DNA of 64,000 bases from Microbacterium sp. STN6 (GTDB taxonomy: Bacteria; Actinomycetota; Actinomycetes; Actinomycetales; Microbacteriaceae): positions 310,001 through 374,000 of the forward strand of contig NZ_JAPMIT010000004.1 of NCBI RefSeq assembly GCF_026410545.1. The letters are read 5' to 3'. Below, piece after piece: positions 39,682-49,960 of the stretch; position 1 is the first letter of the stretch, and each line of letters starts with the position of its first letter. Below the pieces are notes generated by a model. That model did no database searches, was not told the DNA's origin, and was given only the letters and a program-made list of their open reading frames with translations. A program made the position numbers and the translations under genes.

Positions 39682-42627
39682 TCACTCACCCTCGTCGCGA
39701 ACACCCACGTTCGGCCGCGTCGCCCGCTCGAGCAGCTCGAGCACGTGCCGGTACGGGCGCCCGGTGGCGCCCGTCATCCCCAGCTCGCAGGTTCGATTGG
39801 TCGATGCGTATTCGGCGACGTCGCGCGCTGCGATCTCTGCCGCCTCGGCCGCCGTAGCCGACGCGGTGAGCTCGGGGTGCAGCAGGCCGCGGTCCCCGGC
39901 GAAGCCGCAGCAGCCCCACTCCACGGGCACGACCACGTCGTCGCTGATCGTCTCGGCGATGGTCTGCAGGGCGGCCACGCTGCCGAGCTGGGTCGATGAG
40001 CACGTGGGGTGCAGAGCGAGCGAGTCGATGGGGTTCGTGACGGTCAGCCGGTCGAGCAGGTGCTCGACGGCGAAGTCGACGGAGTCGACGAACCGCAGCG
40101 AGGAGAAGCGAGCACGCGTGTCGCCGCCGCCATCGGCCGCCAGCCGCAGCATCGTCACCAGGCCCTCGGTGCAACTCGATGCGTCGCACACGACAAGCAG
40201 GGCGCCGTTGCCGCTCGCCGCCCACAGTCGCTCAAGAACCCGCTCGGTCATGCTGCGGTAGCCATCGAGCATGCCCTTCGACTTCCAGGGGGTGCCGCAG
40301 CACAGGCCGTCGATCCCGTCGGGAATGACGAGCCGCACCCCGGCGCGCTCGCAGAGGGAGAGCAGCGCCGGCATCACGCCCTCGCCGCCCTCGGCCGGCC
40401 CGAACATGGTGCCGATGCAGGCGGGGAAGTAGACAGCGACCGGCGCCACCTGCCCCAAGCCTGCCGCGTCGGCGTCGCCAGAAGCGGGCCCCATCACGGA
40501 TGCGCCACGCGAGCGCGCCAGCACGGATGCGCCACGCGAGCGCGCCACCCGGCTGCGCCGCGCGCCACCGCCCGGTAGCCCCGCCTCATACAGCGGCACG
40601 TTCTCGGCACCCAGCGCCGCGCGTGCCACCCGCGTTGCCGCGGTCACGACCGGCGCGGGCAGCGCCTTCGCCACAGTGAGCGCCGTGCCGATGGCGCGCC
40701 CGGCGGCGTCCCAGTGCTCGGCGGCTGCGGCCCATCCGCTGTTCTGGGCTGACCCGCTCTGCTCGGCCCGCAGCCGCCGCACCAGGTCTCCCGTGTTGAT
40801 GAGCACCGGGCAGGCCACCTGGCACATGCCGTCGACGGCGCACGTGTCAACGCCGTCGTACTGGTAGTCCTGGCGCAGCCGGCCCGCCAGGCCGGTATCG
40901 CCGCGCGCCTCAGCGGCGGCGATCTCGCGGCGGATCACAATGCGCCGCCGCGGCGTCATCGTCAGATCCTTCGAGGGGCACACCGGCTCGCAATAGCCGC
41001 ACTCGACGCAGCGATCCACTTCGGCCTCGACGCTCGGTGCCGTCTTCAGATCGTCGGTGTACGAAGCGCCGTCGGCGGCGACGATGACGCCGGGGTTCAG
41101 CAGCGCACCGGGGTCGATCAGCGTCTTCACCGAGCGGATCACGTCGTACAGCTCCGCGCCGTACTGCCGCTCGACGAAGGGTGCCATCATGCGCCCCGTG
41201 CCGTGTTCGGCCTTCAGCACGCCGCCGGCCTCAAGCACCATGTCGACCATGTCGTCGGTGAACGCGCGGTACCGCCGCAGCATGCTCGCGTCGTCGAACC
41301 GCTCGGCGAGCATGAAGTGAATGTTGCCATCCTTCGCGTGGCCGAAGATCACGCTGTCGCGGTAGCCGTGCTCCGCGAACAGCCCGGTGAGCGAGCGGCA
41401 CGTGGCGAGCAGGGCGGGCACCGGCACCGCGATGTCCTCGAGCAGCGCGTTGCTGCCGCTCGGCCGGCTCGCCGCCACAGCCGTGTACAACCCCTTGCGC
41501 AGGTGCCAGAGCGCGGCCCTTGTCTCGGGTTCGGTCGTGAGTGCGAAGGGCGTGGCCAGTTCGAGGCCACGGGCGACGGATGCCGTCTCCGCACGCGTGC
41601 GCTCAAGCGTCTCGTCGTCTCCCGCCTGCTGCTCGACCAGCAGCGCCGCGTGCTCGTGCACCTGGAGCTGCGCAAGCCATCGGGGCGCACCGGGGTCGGC
41701 TTGCGCGACGCGCAGCGACGCGGCATCCATCAGTTCGATGGTTGCCAGGCCCGTCTCGACCAGTTGCGGCAGCGCGGCCGTGGCTGCAGACAGGCTCGGG
41801 AAGGTGAGCAGCCCGGTCGCGGCGCGCGGCAGGATCGGAACCGTGCGGAAGACGGCGGAGGCCACGAAGCCGAGCGTGCCCTCGGAGCCGACCAGGAGAT
41901 GCGCCAGAATCTGGGCGGGTGCGTCGAAGTCGAGGAACGCGTTGAGGCTGTAGCCCATGGTGTTCTTCATCGAGAAGAGACGCCGAATAGTGGCCACCGA
42001 CGCGGGATCGGCGCGCACGCGGTCGCGCAGATGGGTGAGGCCCGCGTGAATATCGGGCTCGAGGGCGGCGAGGCGCGCATCCGCATCGTGGGCGGAGGTG
42101 TCGATGACGGTGCCGCTCGGCAGCACCACGACCATGGACTCGAGGGTTCGGTAGGTGTTCAGCTCGGTGCCGCACGCCATGCCGGAGGAGTTGTTGGCGA
42201 TGACGCCGCCGATGGTGCACGCGATCTCGCTTGCCGGATCGGGCCCCAGCCGGCGGCCGTGGCGCGCCAGGTGCGCGTTGACCTGCCGAACGGTGATCCC
42301 CGGCTCGACGCGCACCCGCTCGCCGCCGTCGAGGATCTCGATGCCGCGGAAGCGGGAGCGGGTGTCGACGAGGATGCTGTCGGTCAGCGCCTGTCCGCTC
42401 AGCGAGGTGCCGCCGGAGCGGAACGTGAGAGGTCGGTCGAGCCGCGCCGCGGCGGCCATGATGCGCGCTACCTGGTCGGCCGAGGTCGGCGTGACGACGG
42501 CGTCCGGCACGAGCAGGTAGTGCGACGCGTCGTGGGCCATGGCGAGTCGGTCGATCTCGCGGTCGGTGACGGCGTCGGTGCCCGCGGCCTCGGCCAGGCT
42601 CGAACGCAGGGCGCCGGCCGCGCTCAT
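39682..42627 (-). CDS. FAD/4Fe-4S D-lactate dehydrogenase-like flavoprotein (GlcD-GlpC fusion type)
   Basis: A 981-residue membrane-associated type dehydrogenase. Residues about 40-270 form a PCMH FAD-binding domain (TFRSGGTSLSGQALTDSI, ACTIGGVIANNSSGMACG). A FAD-linked oxidase C-terminal domain follows (GHAKDGNIHFMLAE, LKAEHGTGRMMAPFVE), then two 4Fe-4S clusters (CVECGYCEPVCPS, CAVDGMCQVACPV) and CCG-type domains (YFPACIGTMFG, then CCGTPWKSKG and CCGFAGDRG). It overlaps murQ by up to 4 bp, so D-lactate released by MurQ is the likely substrate. A 27-bp tandem duplication (40497-40550) encodes repeated ARSRGASV in a linker. A GTG one codon upstream (42630) is an alternative start. Confidence 0.87.
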   Translation of the reverse strand: MSAAGALRSSLAEAAGTDAVTDREIDRLAMAHDASHYLLVPDAVVTPTSADQVARIMAAAARLDRPLTFRSGGTSLSGQALTDSILVDTRSRFRGIEILDGGERVRVEPGITVRQVNAHLARHGRRLGPDPASEIACTIGGVIANNSSGMACGTELNTYRTLESMVVVLPSGTVIDTSAHDADARLAALEPDIHAGLTHLRDRVRADPASVATIRRLFSMKNTMGYSLNAFLDFDAPAQILAHLLVGSEGTLGFVASAVFRTVPILPRAATGLLTFPSLSAATAALPQLVETGLATIELMDAASLRVAQADPGAPRWLAQLQVHEHAALLVEQQAGDDETLERTRAETASVARGLELATPFALTTEPETRAALWHLRKGLYTAVAASRPSGSNALLEDIAVPVPALLATCRSLTGLFAEHGYRDSVIFGHAKDGNIHFMLAERFDDASMLRRYRAFTDDMVDMVLEAGGVLKAEHGTGRMMAPFVERQYGAELYDVIRSVKTLIDPGALLNPGVIVAADGASYTDDLKTAPSVEAEVDRCVECGYCEPVCPSKDLTMTPRRRIVIRREIAAAEARGDTGLAGRLRQDYQYDGVDTCAVDGMCQVACPVLINTGDLVRRLRAEQSGSAQNSGWAAAAEHWDAAGRAIGTALTVAKALPAPVVTAATRVARAALGAENVPLYEAGLPGGGARRSRVARSRGASVLARSRGASVMGPASGDADAAGLGQVAPVAVYFPACIGTMFGPAEGGEGVMPALLSLCERAGVRLVIPDGIDGLCCGTPWKSKGMLDGYRSMTERVLERLWAASGNGALLVVCDASSCTEGLVTMLRLAADGGGDTRARFSSLRFVDSVDFAVEHLLDRLTVTNPIDSLALHPTCSSTQLGSVAALQTIAETISDDVVVPVEWGCCGFAGDRGLLHPELTASATAAEAAEIAARDVAEYASTNRTCELGMTGATGRPYRHVLELLERATRPNVGVRDEGE

Positions 42628-43574
42628 CACGCCTCCCCGCTGCGCTGCGCCGCCTCGATCGCACGGCGCAGATACCCGCCATGGGCCGCGAGCACGGCGC
42701 GCGCCTCGGCGTAAGGCAGGCCGGTTCTCAGCATCATGATCGCCTCCTTGAGCGAGCCGTCGGCCTCGGCGAGCGCGCGTGCGGCGGGTGCCGCGTCGAC
42801 TTCCGCCACCCGCATCACGGTGGCCTCCGCTCGGGCACGCAGCTTCTCGTTGGTGGCGCGCAGGTCGACCATGGTGTTGCCGTACGTCTTGCCGAGCCGC
42901 ACCATCGTGATGGTGCTGATCATGTTGAGCACGAGCTTCTGGGCGGTGCCGGCCTTCAGGCGCGTGGAACCCGTGATGAACTCGGGCCCGACCTCGACCT
43001 CGATGCGCACCTCGGCCGCCTCACCCACGGGCGAGTGACGGTTGCAGGCGACGCCGACGGTGAAGGCGCCGACCTCGCGGGCGTGCCCGAGGGCAGCGAC
43101 CACGTACGGGGTGCGACCGGACGCCGAGATGCCGACGACAGCATCCGCGTGGCTCAACCGCAGTTCGCTCAGCTGCCGGATCGCCGCGGCGCCGTCGTCT
43201 TCGGCATTCTCGATGGCGGTGCGCAGCGCAGCGTCGCCGCCGGCGATGAGCCCGACGACGAGCGAGGGGTCGGTGCCGAAGGTCGGGGGGCACTCACTCG
43301 CGTCGAGCACGCCGAGGCGGCCGGGAGTGCCGGCGCCCACGTAAATGAGGCGTCCGCCGTGCGCGAGGCGCTCGCTGATGCCGTCGATCGCGGTGGCGAT
43401 GTTCTGGGACTCCCGGGCGACCGCGACGGGCGCCTCGGCGTCCTGCGCGTTCATCGACGCAACGAGCTGCGAGGTCGGGAGAGTGTCGAGATCGCGCAGC
43501 TCGTCGTTGACCGATTCAGTCGACAGCCCGGCCAGCTGCGAGCGCAGCTGCGCCCGATCGTCGCTCTGGCCCAT
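42627..43574 (-). CDS. murQ: N-acetylmuramic acid 6-phosphate etherase
   Basis: Cleaves the lactyl ether of MurNAc-6-phosphate to GlcNAc-6-phosphate plus D-lactate. The 315 residues form a SIS-fold enzyme with the MurQ signature YVGAGTPGRLGVLDASECPP (78-97). Catalytic Glu94 and Glu125 match E. coli Glu83 and Glu114 in spacing. Later motifs are VGISASGRTPYV and TGSTRLKAGTAQKLVLNM. The ATG at 43574 has GGAGAGG upstream. It is divergent from namZ and overlaps the D-lactate dehydrogenase gene. Confidence 0.95.
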   Translation of the reverse strand: MGQSDDRAQLRSQLAGLSTESVNDELRDLDTLPTSQLVASMNAQDAEAPVAVARESQNIATAIDGISERLAHGGRLIYVGAGTPGRLGVLDASECPPTFGTDPSLVVGLIAGGDAALRTAIENAEDDGAAAIRQLSELRLSHADAVVGISASGRTPYVVAALGHAREVGAFTVGVACNRHSPVGEAAEVRIEVEVGPEFITGSTRLKAGTAQKLVLNMISTITMVRLGKTYGNTMVDLRATNEKLRARAEATVMRVAEVDAAPAARALAEADGSLKEAIMMLRTGLPYAEARAVLAAHGGYLRRAIEAAQRSGEA

Positions 43575-43673
43575 CTGGCAACCTCTCCGTTGACCGTGCG
43601 TAGCTGAATGACGGCTTCGCTCACGCCAGTGTAAATGATTGACCAACGCGCGGCCACTGCCTAGGCTCGCAGC

Positions 43674-44909
43674 ATGATCGAGGTGAGAACGGGAGCCGAC
43701 CGCCTTCGCCGCGACCCCTCCCTGCTGCGCGGGCCGGTCGATGCGCTCGGCCTCGTCACCAATGTCACGGGCACCATGCCCGACCTCTCGCGCAGCATCG
43801 ACGCGCTTCGCGCCGCCGGGTTGTCGATCACGGCTCTCTTCGCGCCCGAGCACGGCCTCTGGGGCAGCGCTCAGGCGGGCGCGAGCGAGACGAGCGGCAT
43901 CGACGAGGCGAGCGGGCTGCCCGTGCACGACACGTACGGCGTCGAGGGAGCGGCGCTCGACGCCCTGCTGCGCGACTCGGGCGTGAGCGCGCTGCTCGTC
44001 GACCTGCAGGACATCGGCGTGCGCAGCTACACCTACGTCTGGTCGCTCTTCGACCTCATGGTCTCGGCCGCGCGCGTCGGCCTGCCCGTCACGGTGCTCG
44101 ACCGCCCCAACCCTCTCGCGGGTCTGGGGCGGCGCGGCCCCGGCCTCGACCCCTCGTGCTCAAGCTTCGTCGGCCGCGTATCGATCCCGTTCCTGCACGC
44201 GCTGACCCTCGGCGAGCTCGCCCGGCTGTTCGCCGAGCAGCACGTGCCGGCGCGGGCCGGCCACGAGCTCGAGCTGCGGGTGATCACGGTGCACGGCTGG
44301 CAGCGGGGTGCGGGGGCGGCAGGCAGCATCCGCCCCTGGGTGTCGCCCTCGCCCAACCTGCCCACGCCCGCGAGCGTGCTCGCCTACGCGGGCACGGTGC
44401 TGTTCGAGGGCACCAACGTGTCGGAGGGGCGCGGCACGACGCACCCGTTCGAGCTCATCGGGGCACCATGGGCGGATGCGCGCTTCGCGGCATCCCTTCG
44501 CCAGACGCCGCTGCCCGGCGTGCTCTTTCGCGACGTCGTCTTCGTGCCCACGTTCAGCAAGGGCGCCGGAGAGCGCGTTCGCGGGGTGCAGCTGCACATC
44601 ACTGACGAGCGGGCGTTCGACCCGCTCGCCACGGCGGTCGTGATGCTGGGCGAGCTGGCCCGGCTGTACCCGGGGGAGTTGCGCGTTCTGCCCGCAGCGA
44701 CGCCGGGCGAGAGGCCGTTCATGGATCTGCTGTGGGGCAGCGACGCTCTGCGGCAGAGCCTCGGCGCCGCCGGCGCGGTCGGCGGCGGTGGCGACGCGGG
44801 CGCGGGCGGCGTCGGCGCGCATCCGCTCGACCCGGCCGCCGCGCTCGCCGCGCTGCTCGAGGCGAGCCCCGTCGCCCCCGAGGTGCCCGAGGCGGTGCGG
44901 CTGTATTGA
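43674..44909 (+). CDS. namZ: Exo-beta-N-acetylmuramidase (DUF1343, GH171)
   Basis: A 411-residue DUF1343 protein. Bacillus subtilis NamZ of this family releases MurNAc from the non-reducing end of MurNAc-GlcNAc chains. Family motifs: ALGLVTNVTGTMPDLSRSID, LFAPEHGLWGSAQAG, DTYG, VDLQDIGVRSYTYVWSL, LDRPNPLAG, WVSPSPNLPTPASVLAY and FEGTNVSEGRGTTHPFELIG. The N-terminus starts directly in the domain and has no signal peptide, unlike the secreted Bacillus enzyme, so hydrolysis is predicted in the cytoplasm. A Gly/Ala-rich linker lies near residues 365-385. The stop overlaps the RpiR start. Confidence 0.9.
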   Translation: MIEVRTGADRLRRDPSLLRGPVDALGLVTNVTGTMPDLSRSIDALRAAGLSITALFAPEHGLWGSAQAGASETSGIDEASGLPVHDTYGVEGAALDALLRDSGVSALLVDLQDIGVRSYTYVWSLFDLMVSAARVGLPVTVLDRPNPLAGLGRRGPGLDPSCSSFVGRVSIPFLHALTLGELARLFAEQHVPARAGHELELRVITVHGWQRGAGAAGSIRPWVSPSPNLPTPASVLAYAGTVLFEGTNVSEGRGTTHPFELIGAPWADARFAASLRQTPLPGVLFRDVVFVPTFSKGAGERVRGVQLHITDERAFDPLATAVVMLGELARLYPGELRVLPAATPGERPFMDLLWGSDALRQSLGAAGAVGGGGDAGAGGVGAHPLDPAAALAALLEASPVAPEVPEAVRLY

Positions 44910-45904
44910 GCATCCAGAGCACCATTCAGGCTCGCGCTGACGCGCTGCCGCCCTCGTCGCGGCGCGTCGCCGACGCGATCGTCGCCGACCCGCAACTGGT
45001 CATGGAGAAGACCATCAGCGAGCTGGCCCGGCTGTGCCAAACCTCGGAGACCTCGGTCGTGCGCTTCTGTCGCAGCATGGGGATGGCCGGCTACGCGCAC
45101 CTGCGCATCGCCCTCGCCGCCGAGCTCGGTCGCGAACGGGCCCAACGCGCCGCATCGGGCAGCGTGGCGGGTGACGAGCGCTATGGCTCGGATATCAGCC
45201 ACAACGACGACCTCGCCGACGCCATCGCGAAGGTGGCGTTCTCGCAGCGGCTCAGCATTGAAGAGACGGTAGGCGGCCTCGACGTCGGTGCGCTCGCGCT
45301 CGCCGTCGATGCGCTGGACCGAGCGCGGCGCGTGATCGTCTTCGGCATCGGGGCCAGCGCGCTGCCGGCCCAGGATCTGCAGGCCAAACTGCTGCGCATC
45401 GGCCGCACCGTGTTCACCTTTGCCGGCGCGCACGACGCGATGGCGGTGGCGTCGCTCGCCACGCCCGAGGATGTGGTGGTGGCCTTCTCACACAGCGGCA
45501 CCACGCTCGAACCCGTGGAGCTCGTGCGCCTGGCGCGCTCCACGGGCGCGACCACGCTCGCCGTCACCAACGGGCGGGGCTCGCCCCTGGCATCCGCTGT
45601 CGATATCGCGCTGTTCACGGCGGCGCGTGAGACGCGTTTTCGGGCCGCCGCCATGGCGAGCCGCACCGCGCAGTTCACGCTGGTCGACTGCCTGTTCGTC
45701 GGCGTGGCGCAGCGCCGACACGACGAGACGACCCTCGCGCTGAAGGCCACGCACGAGGCGACCGAGCCACTGCGGCGCGGCGGCACCACCACCGAGCCGG
45801 CGAGGCGCGGCACCGCCACGACCGAGCCGGCGAGGCGCGGCACCACCACGACCGAGCCGGCGAGACGCGGCACCACGGCACCCGAGGAGGAACGACATGG
45901 CTGA
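44906..45904 (+). CDS. RpiR/MurR-family transcriptional regulator with repetitive C-terminal tail
   Basis: A 332-residue regulator: RpiR helix-turn-helix at residues about 10-80 (PPSSRRVADAIVADPQLVM, then TSETSVVRFCRSMGMAGY) and a SIS domain (VIVFGIGASALPAQDLQAKL, then VVAFSHSGTTLEPVEL). The start is a TTG overlapping the namZ stop (TTGA). After the SIS domain, about residues 288-330 are four copies of TTEPARRG, encoded by a 24-bp tandem repeat (45776-45876) and unlikely to be structured. By position it is the counterpart of MurR, which senses MurNAc-6-phosphate. Confidence 0.88.
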   Translation: MSIQSTIQARADALPPSSRRVADAIVADPQLVMEKTISELARLCQTSETSVVRFCRSMGMAGYAHLRIALAAELGRERAQRAASGSVAGDERYGSDISHNDDLADAIAKVAFSQRLSIEETVGGLDVGALALAVDALDRARRVIVFGIGASALPAQDLQAKLLRIGRTVFTFAGAHDAMAVASLATPEDVVVAFSHSGTTLEPVELVRLARSTGATTLAVTNGRGSPLASAVDIALFTAARETRFRAAAMASRTAQFTLVDCLFVGVAQRRHDETTLALKATHEATEPLRRGGTTTEPARRGTATTEPARRGTTTTEPARRGTTAPEEERHG

Positions 45905-46586
45905 GAGGATCCTGGCGATCGGCGCCCACATCGGCGACATGGATCTGGCGGCGGGCCCGTACCTGGCGCAGAACGTGCTCGACGGCGGCGAGAGCATGCT
46001 GCTGGCCCTCACCCCGGGCGAGCGCGGGCACCCGCGGCTGCCGATCGACGAGTACCGGCGGCAGAAGATCGCCGAGGGGGCAGCCCTGGCCGAGGCGATC
46101 GGCGCGAGATTCGAGGTGTTCGACGACGAGTCCGATGGGATGCTGCGCGCCGACGATGCGGTCGCGGGCCGCGTCGCCCGGCTCATCAGGAGCTATCGGC
46201 CGAGCATGGTGCTGGCGCACTGGAAGCGCAGCATCCACACCGACCACGAGAACGCGTCATGGATCGCCGACCGCGCCCGCTACCTCGCCGGGCTGCCCGG
46301 CTGGCAGACCGACACGAGCGAGCGCCACGGCGTCGCGCGGCTGCTGTACACCGAGAACTGGGAGGACGCCGACGGCTTCAGAGCCGACACGATCGCCGCG
46401 ATCTCAGCCGACGCATACGAGCGCTGGCTTGCGGGCATCAGCGGCCAGGCGTTCGCGCGCGGCGAGACGTACGGCTTCCGCTACATCGACTTCTACAGCG
46501 CGCAGCAGATCACGCGCGGCTGCCTGAACGACGTACCGCGGGCGGTCGCGTTCGCCGCGAGCGAGCCCGCTATGGCGAGGCTCTGA
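45897..46586 (+). CDS. PIG-L family deacetylase
   Basis: A 229-residue LmbE/PIG-L protein. The first metal motif appears as GAHIGDMD (His10, Asp13), a variant of AHPDD, and the second as HTDHENAS. These enzymes remove N-acetyl groups from GlcNAc moieties. Placement in the namZ operon suggests deacetylation of an amino sugar or muropeptide sugar, or of a GlcNAc conjugate. It overlaps the repetitive end of the RpiR gene by 8 bp. Confidence 0.82.
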   Translation: MAERILAIGAHIGDMDLAAGPYLAQNVLDGGESMLLALTPGERGHPRLPIDEYRRQKIAEGAALAEAIGARFEVFDDESDGMLRADDAVAGRVARLIRSYRPSMVLAHWKRSIHTDHENASWIADRARYLAGLPGWQTDTSERHGVARLLYTENWEDADGFRADTIAAISADAYERWLAGISGQAFARGETYGFRYIDFYSAQQITRGCLNDVPRAVAFAASEPAMARL

Positions 46587-46629
46587 GAGCCGTCGAGAAG
46601 AGCCCGGAGCAGTGCGAGGAGGCACTCAC

Positions 46630-47592
46630 ATGCAAGAGAACTGGCAGCTGCGGCCGTTTCAGCCGCACGACCTCGGGCAGCTCGTTGCGGGCCTCGCGTT
46701 GGCAGCGCCGACGGATGCTGTCGGCGTCGACCGTTTCGCCGAGAACGTGCTGCTCGACGTCAACTTTCAGCCCGGCGGGCTCATGGTGGCCGTCGCAGGC
46801 GGCCGAGTCGTCGGCGCCCTGTATGCCGTCGTCTCCCGCGGTGCCGCCACGCCGATCCCTGCAGACGGCGGCTGGATCAGCTTCTTCTACGTGCACCCCG
46901 AGTGGCAGGGCCGCGGCATCGGCTCGGCACTTCTCGAGGCGGCGCTCGCCTGGCTTGCCGAGCGCGGCGCCACCTGGGCGAACTTCTCCGGGTACGCCCC
47001 GGCGTACTTCCTGCCCGGCCTCGACGAGCAGCGGTATCCGCGGGCGATGCGGGTGCTGACGCGAGCCGGCTTCGAGGTGCTGTACACCGCATCCGCCATG
47101 GATCTCAGCATCGCCGCCTACCGGATGCCGGACGAGGTGCGTGAGCTGATCAGCGCGCGCGAGGCCGAGGGGTATTCGTTCGCGCCGGCCGGGTACGGCG
47201 ACCTGCCGGAGGCGATCGCCTTCGCGGCCGAGCGGCTGGCGCCCGACTGGGGCCAGGTCATGCGCGAGTCGGTTCTGCATCAGGGGCACCCCGAACGCGT
47301 GCTGCTCGCCCGCGACGCGGGGGGCGCCGTGGTCGGCTTCGCCACCTACGGCTCGTACGGCGGGCTCATCGAGCGGTTCGGGCCGTTCGGCGTCGACGAG
47401 GGTCAGCGCGGGCGCAGCCTCGGCAAGATCCTGCTGCATCGCACGATGGCGCAGATGCGCAGCGAGGGCGCGCACAGCGCCTGGTTCCTGTGGACCGACG
47501 AGCAGAGCCCCGCCGGCTGGCTCTACCGTCAGGCGGGCTACACGACGACGCGCACGTTCCACGTCATGCAGCGCTCGCTCTCGACGCGCTGA
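46630..47592 (+). CDS. Double-domain GNAT N-acetyltransferase
   Basis: A 320-residue protein with two GNAT domains. The first carries the acetyl-CoA loop VHPEWQGRGIGSALLEAAL near residues 90-108; the second has VDEGQRGRSLGKILLHRTM near 258-276. The ATG at 46630 is preferred because GAGGAGG lies seven bases before it. It is last in the namZ-RpiR-PIG-L unit. Deacetylase and acetyltransferase in the same unit hint at cycling of an amino group on an imported sugar, which is inference only. Confidence 0.83.
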   Translation: MQENWQLRPFQPHDLGQLVAGLALAAPTDAVGVDRFAENVLLDVNFQPGGLMVAVAGGRVVGALYAVVSRGAATPIPADGGWISFFYVHPEWQGRGIGSALLEAALAWLAERGATWANFSGYAPAYFLPGLDEQRYPRAMRVLTRAGFEVLYTASAMDLSIAAYRMPDEVRELISAREAEGYSFAPAGYGDLPEAIAFAAERLAPDWGQVMRESVLHQGHPERVLLARDAGGAVVGFATYGSYGGLIERFGPFGVDEGQRGRSLGKILLHRTMAQMRSEGAHSAWFLWTDEQSPAGWLYRQAGYTTTRTFHVMQRSLSTR

Positions 47593-47658
47593 CCCTGAGC
47601 GCTATCGGCGCCGGCGCCGGTGCCGATGCCGCCGCCGCCGCCGGCGTCGCCGTCGCCG

Positions 47659-48815
<1,157 letters not shown>

Positions 48816-48819
<4 letters not shown>

Positions 48820-49937
48820 ACCGGGTTCTCCTCGTCTGCTCGTGCGATGGCCTCGCGTACCATCGCCGCCTGCTTCTCGGGCGGCACATCGCCGATCCAC
48901 GCGCCCATCGCGGCCTCGCTTCCGGCCAGGTATTTGAGCTTATCCGCCGCGCGGCGCGGGCTCGTCAGCTGCAGCATGAGGCGGATCTCGTCACGCTTCA
49001 CGCGCACCGGTGCCTGGTGCCATGCGGCGATGTAGGGGGTCGGGGTGTCGTAGAGCGCGTCGATGCCGCGCAGCAGCCGCAGGTAAAGCGCCGAAAGCTC
49101 GTCGCGTTCGGCCTCGTTCGTCTCGGCGAAGTCGGCAACGTGACGGTGCGGCAGCATGTGAACCTCGATGGGCCAGCGCGCGGCGAAGGGCACGAAGGCG
49201 CTCCAGTGCTCACCGCTGAGTACCAGCCGCTCGCCGCCTCGCTCGAACGAGAGAATGTCGTCGAACAGCGTCGGCCCGTACGACTCGATCGAGTCGATGA
49301 GCCGGCTCGTGCGCGGCGTCACGTATGGATACGCGTAGATCTGGCCATGCGGATGACGCAGCGTCACCCCGATCGCCTCGCCCCTGTTCTCGAACGGGAA
49401 CACCTGCTCGATTCCCTCCATGGCACTGAGAGCGGATGTGCGATCGGCCCATGCCTCGATCACGGTTCGCGCGCGCGAGACCGAGAGGCTGCCGAACGCG
49501 CCCTCGTGCTTCGGGCTGAAGCACACGACCTCGCAGCGGCCCACCGAGGTGCGGGTGCGGCCGAGGCCGATCTCGGCGAGGTCGTCAAGGCCCTGTGGCG
49601 CGTTCTCGTCGTTGAGCAGCGGACCGAACGAGGGGGAGCGGTTCTCGAAGACGGCGACGTCGTAGTTGTCTGGAACCTCCGAGGGGTTGGTGGGCGAGGC
49701 CGGCGCAAGCGGGTCGAGTTCGGCGGGCGGCAGGAACACCCGGTTCTGTCGAGCTGCCGCGATTGACACCCATTCGCCGGTCAGCGGGTCCTGGCGCATG
49801 GTTGCCGTGGCGGGCCGCGGGTCGAGCTCGCGCAGGTCGGGCTTGCGATCGGGGCCGAGCGTGCTGTCGGCGTCGTCGAAGTAGATGAGCTCGCGACCGT
49901 CGGCCAGTGTCGTCGAGTGACGGGTGATCTTTCCCAT
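48816..49937 (-). CDS. galT: Galactose-1-phosphate uridylyltransferase
   Basis: Exchanges UMP between UDP-glucose and galactose-1-phosphate. The 373 residues carry the nucleophile motif HPHGQIYAYPYV (family HPH), the N-terminal MRQDPLTGEWVSIAAARQNR and the second HIT-like half with WPIEVHMLPHRHVADF. Start ATG at 49937 behind AGGGGAA. First gene of a galT-galK operon divergent from a DeoR regulator. Confidence 0.95.
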
Positions 49938-49960
49938 CGGTGTTCCCCTGCCGTTCGCTT

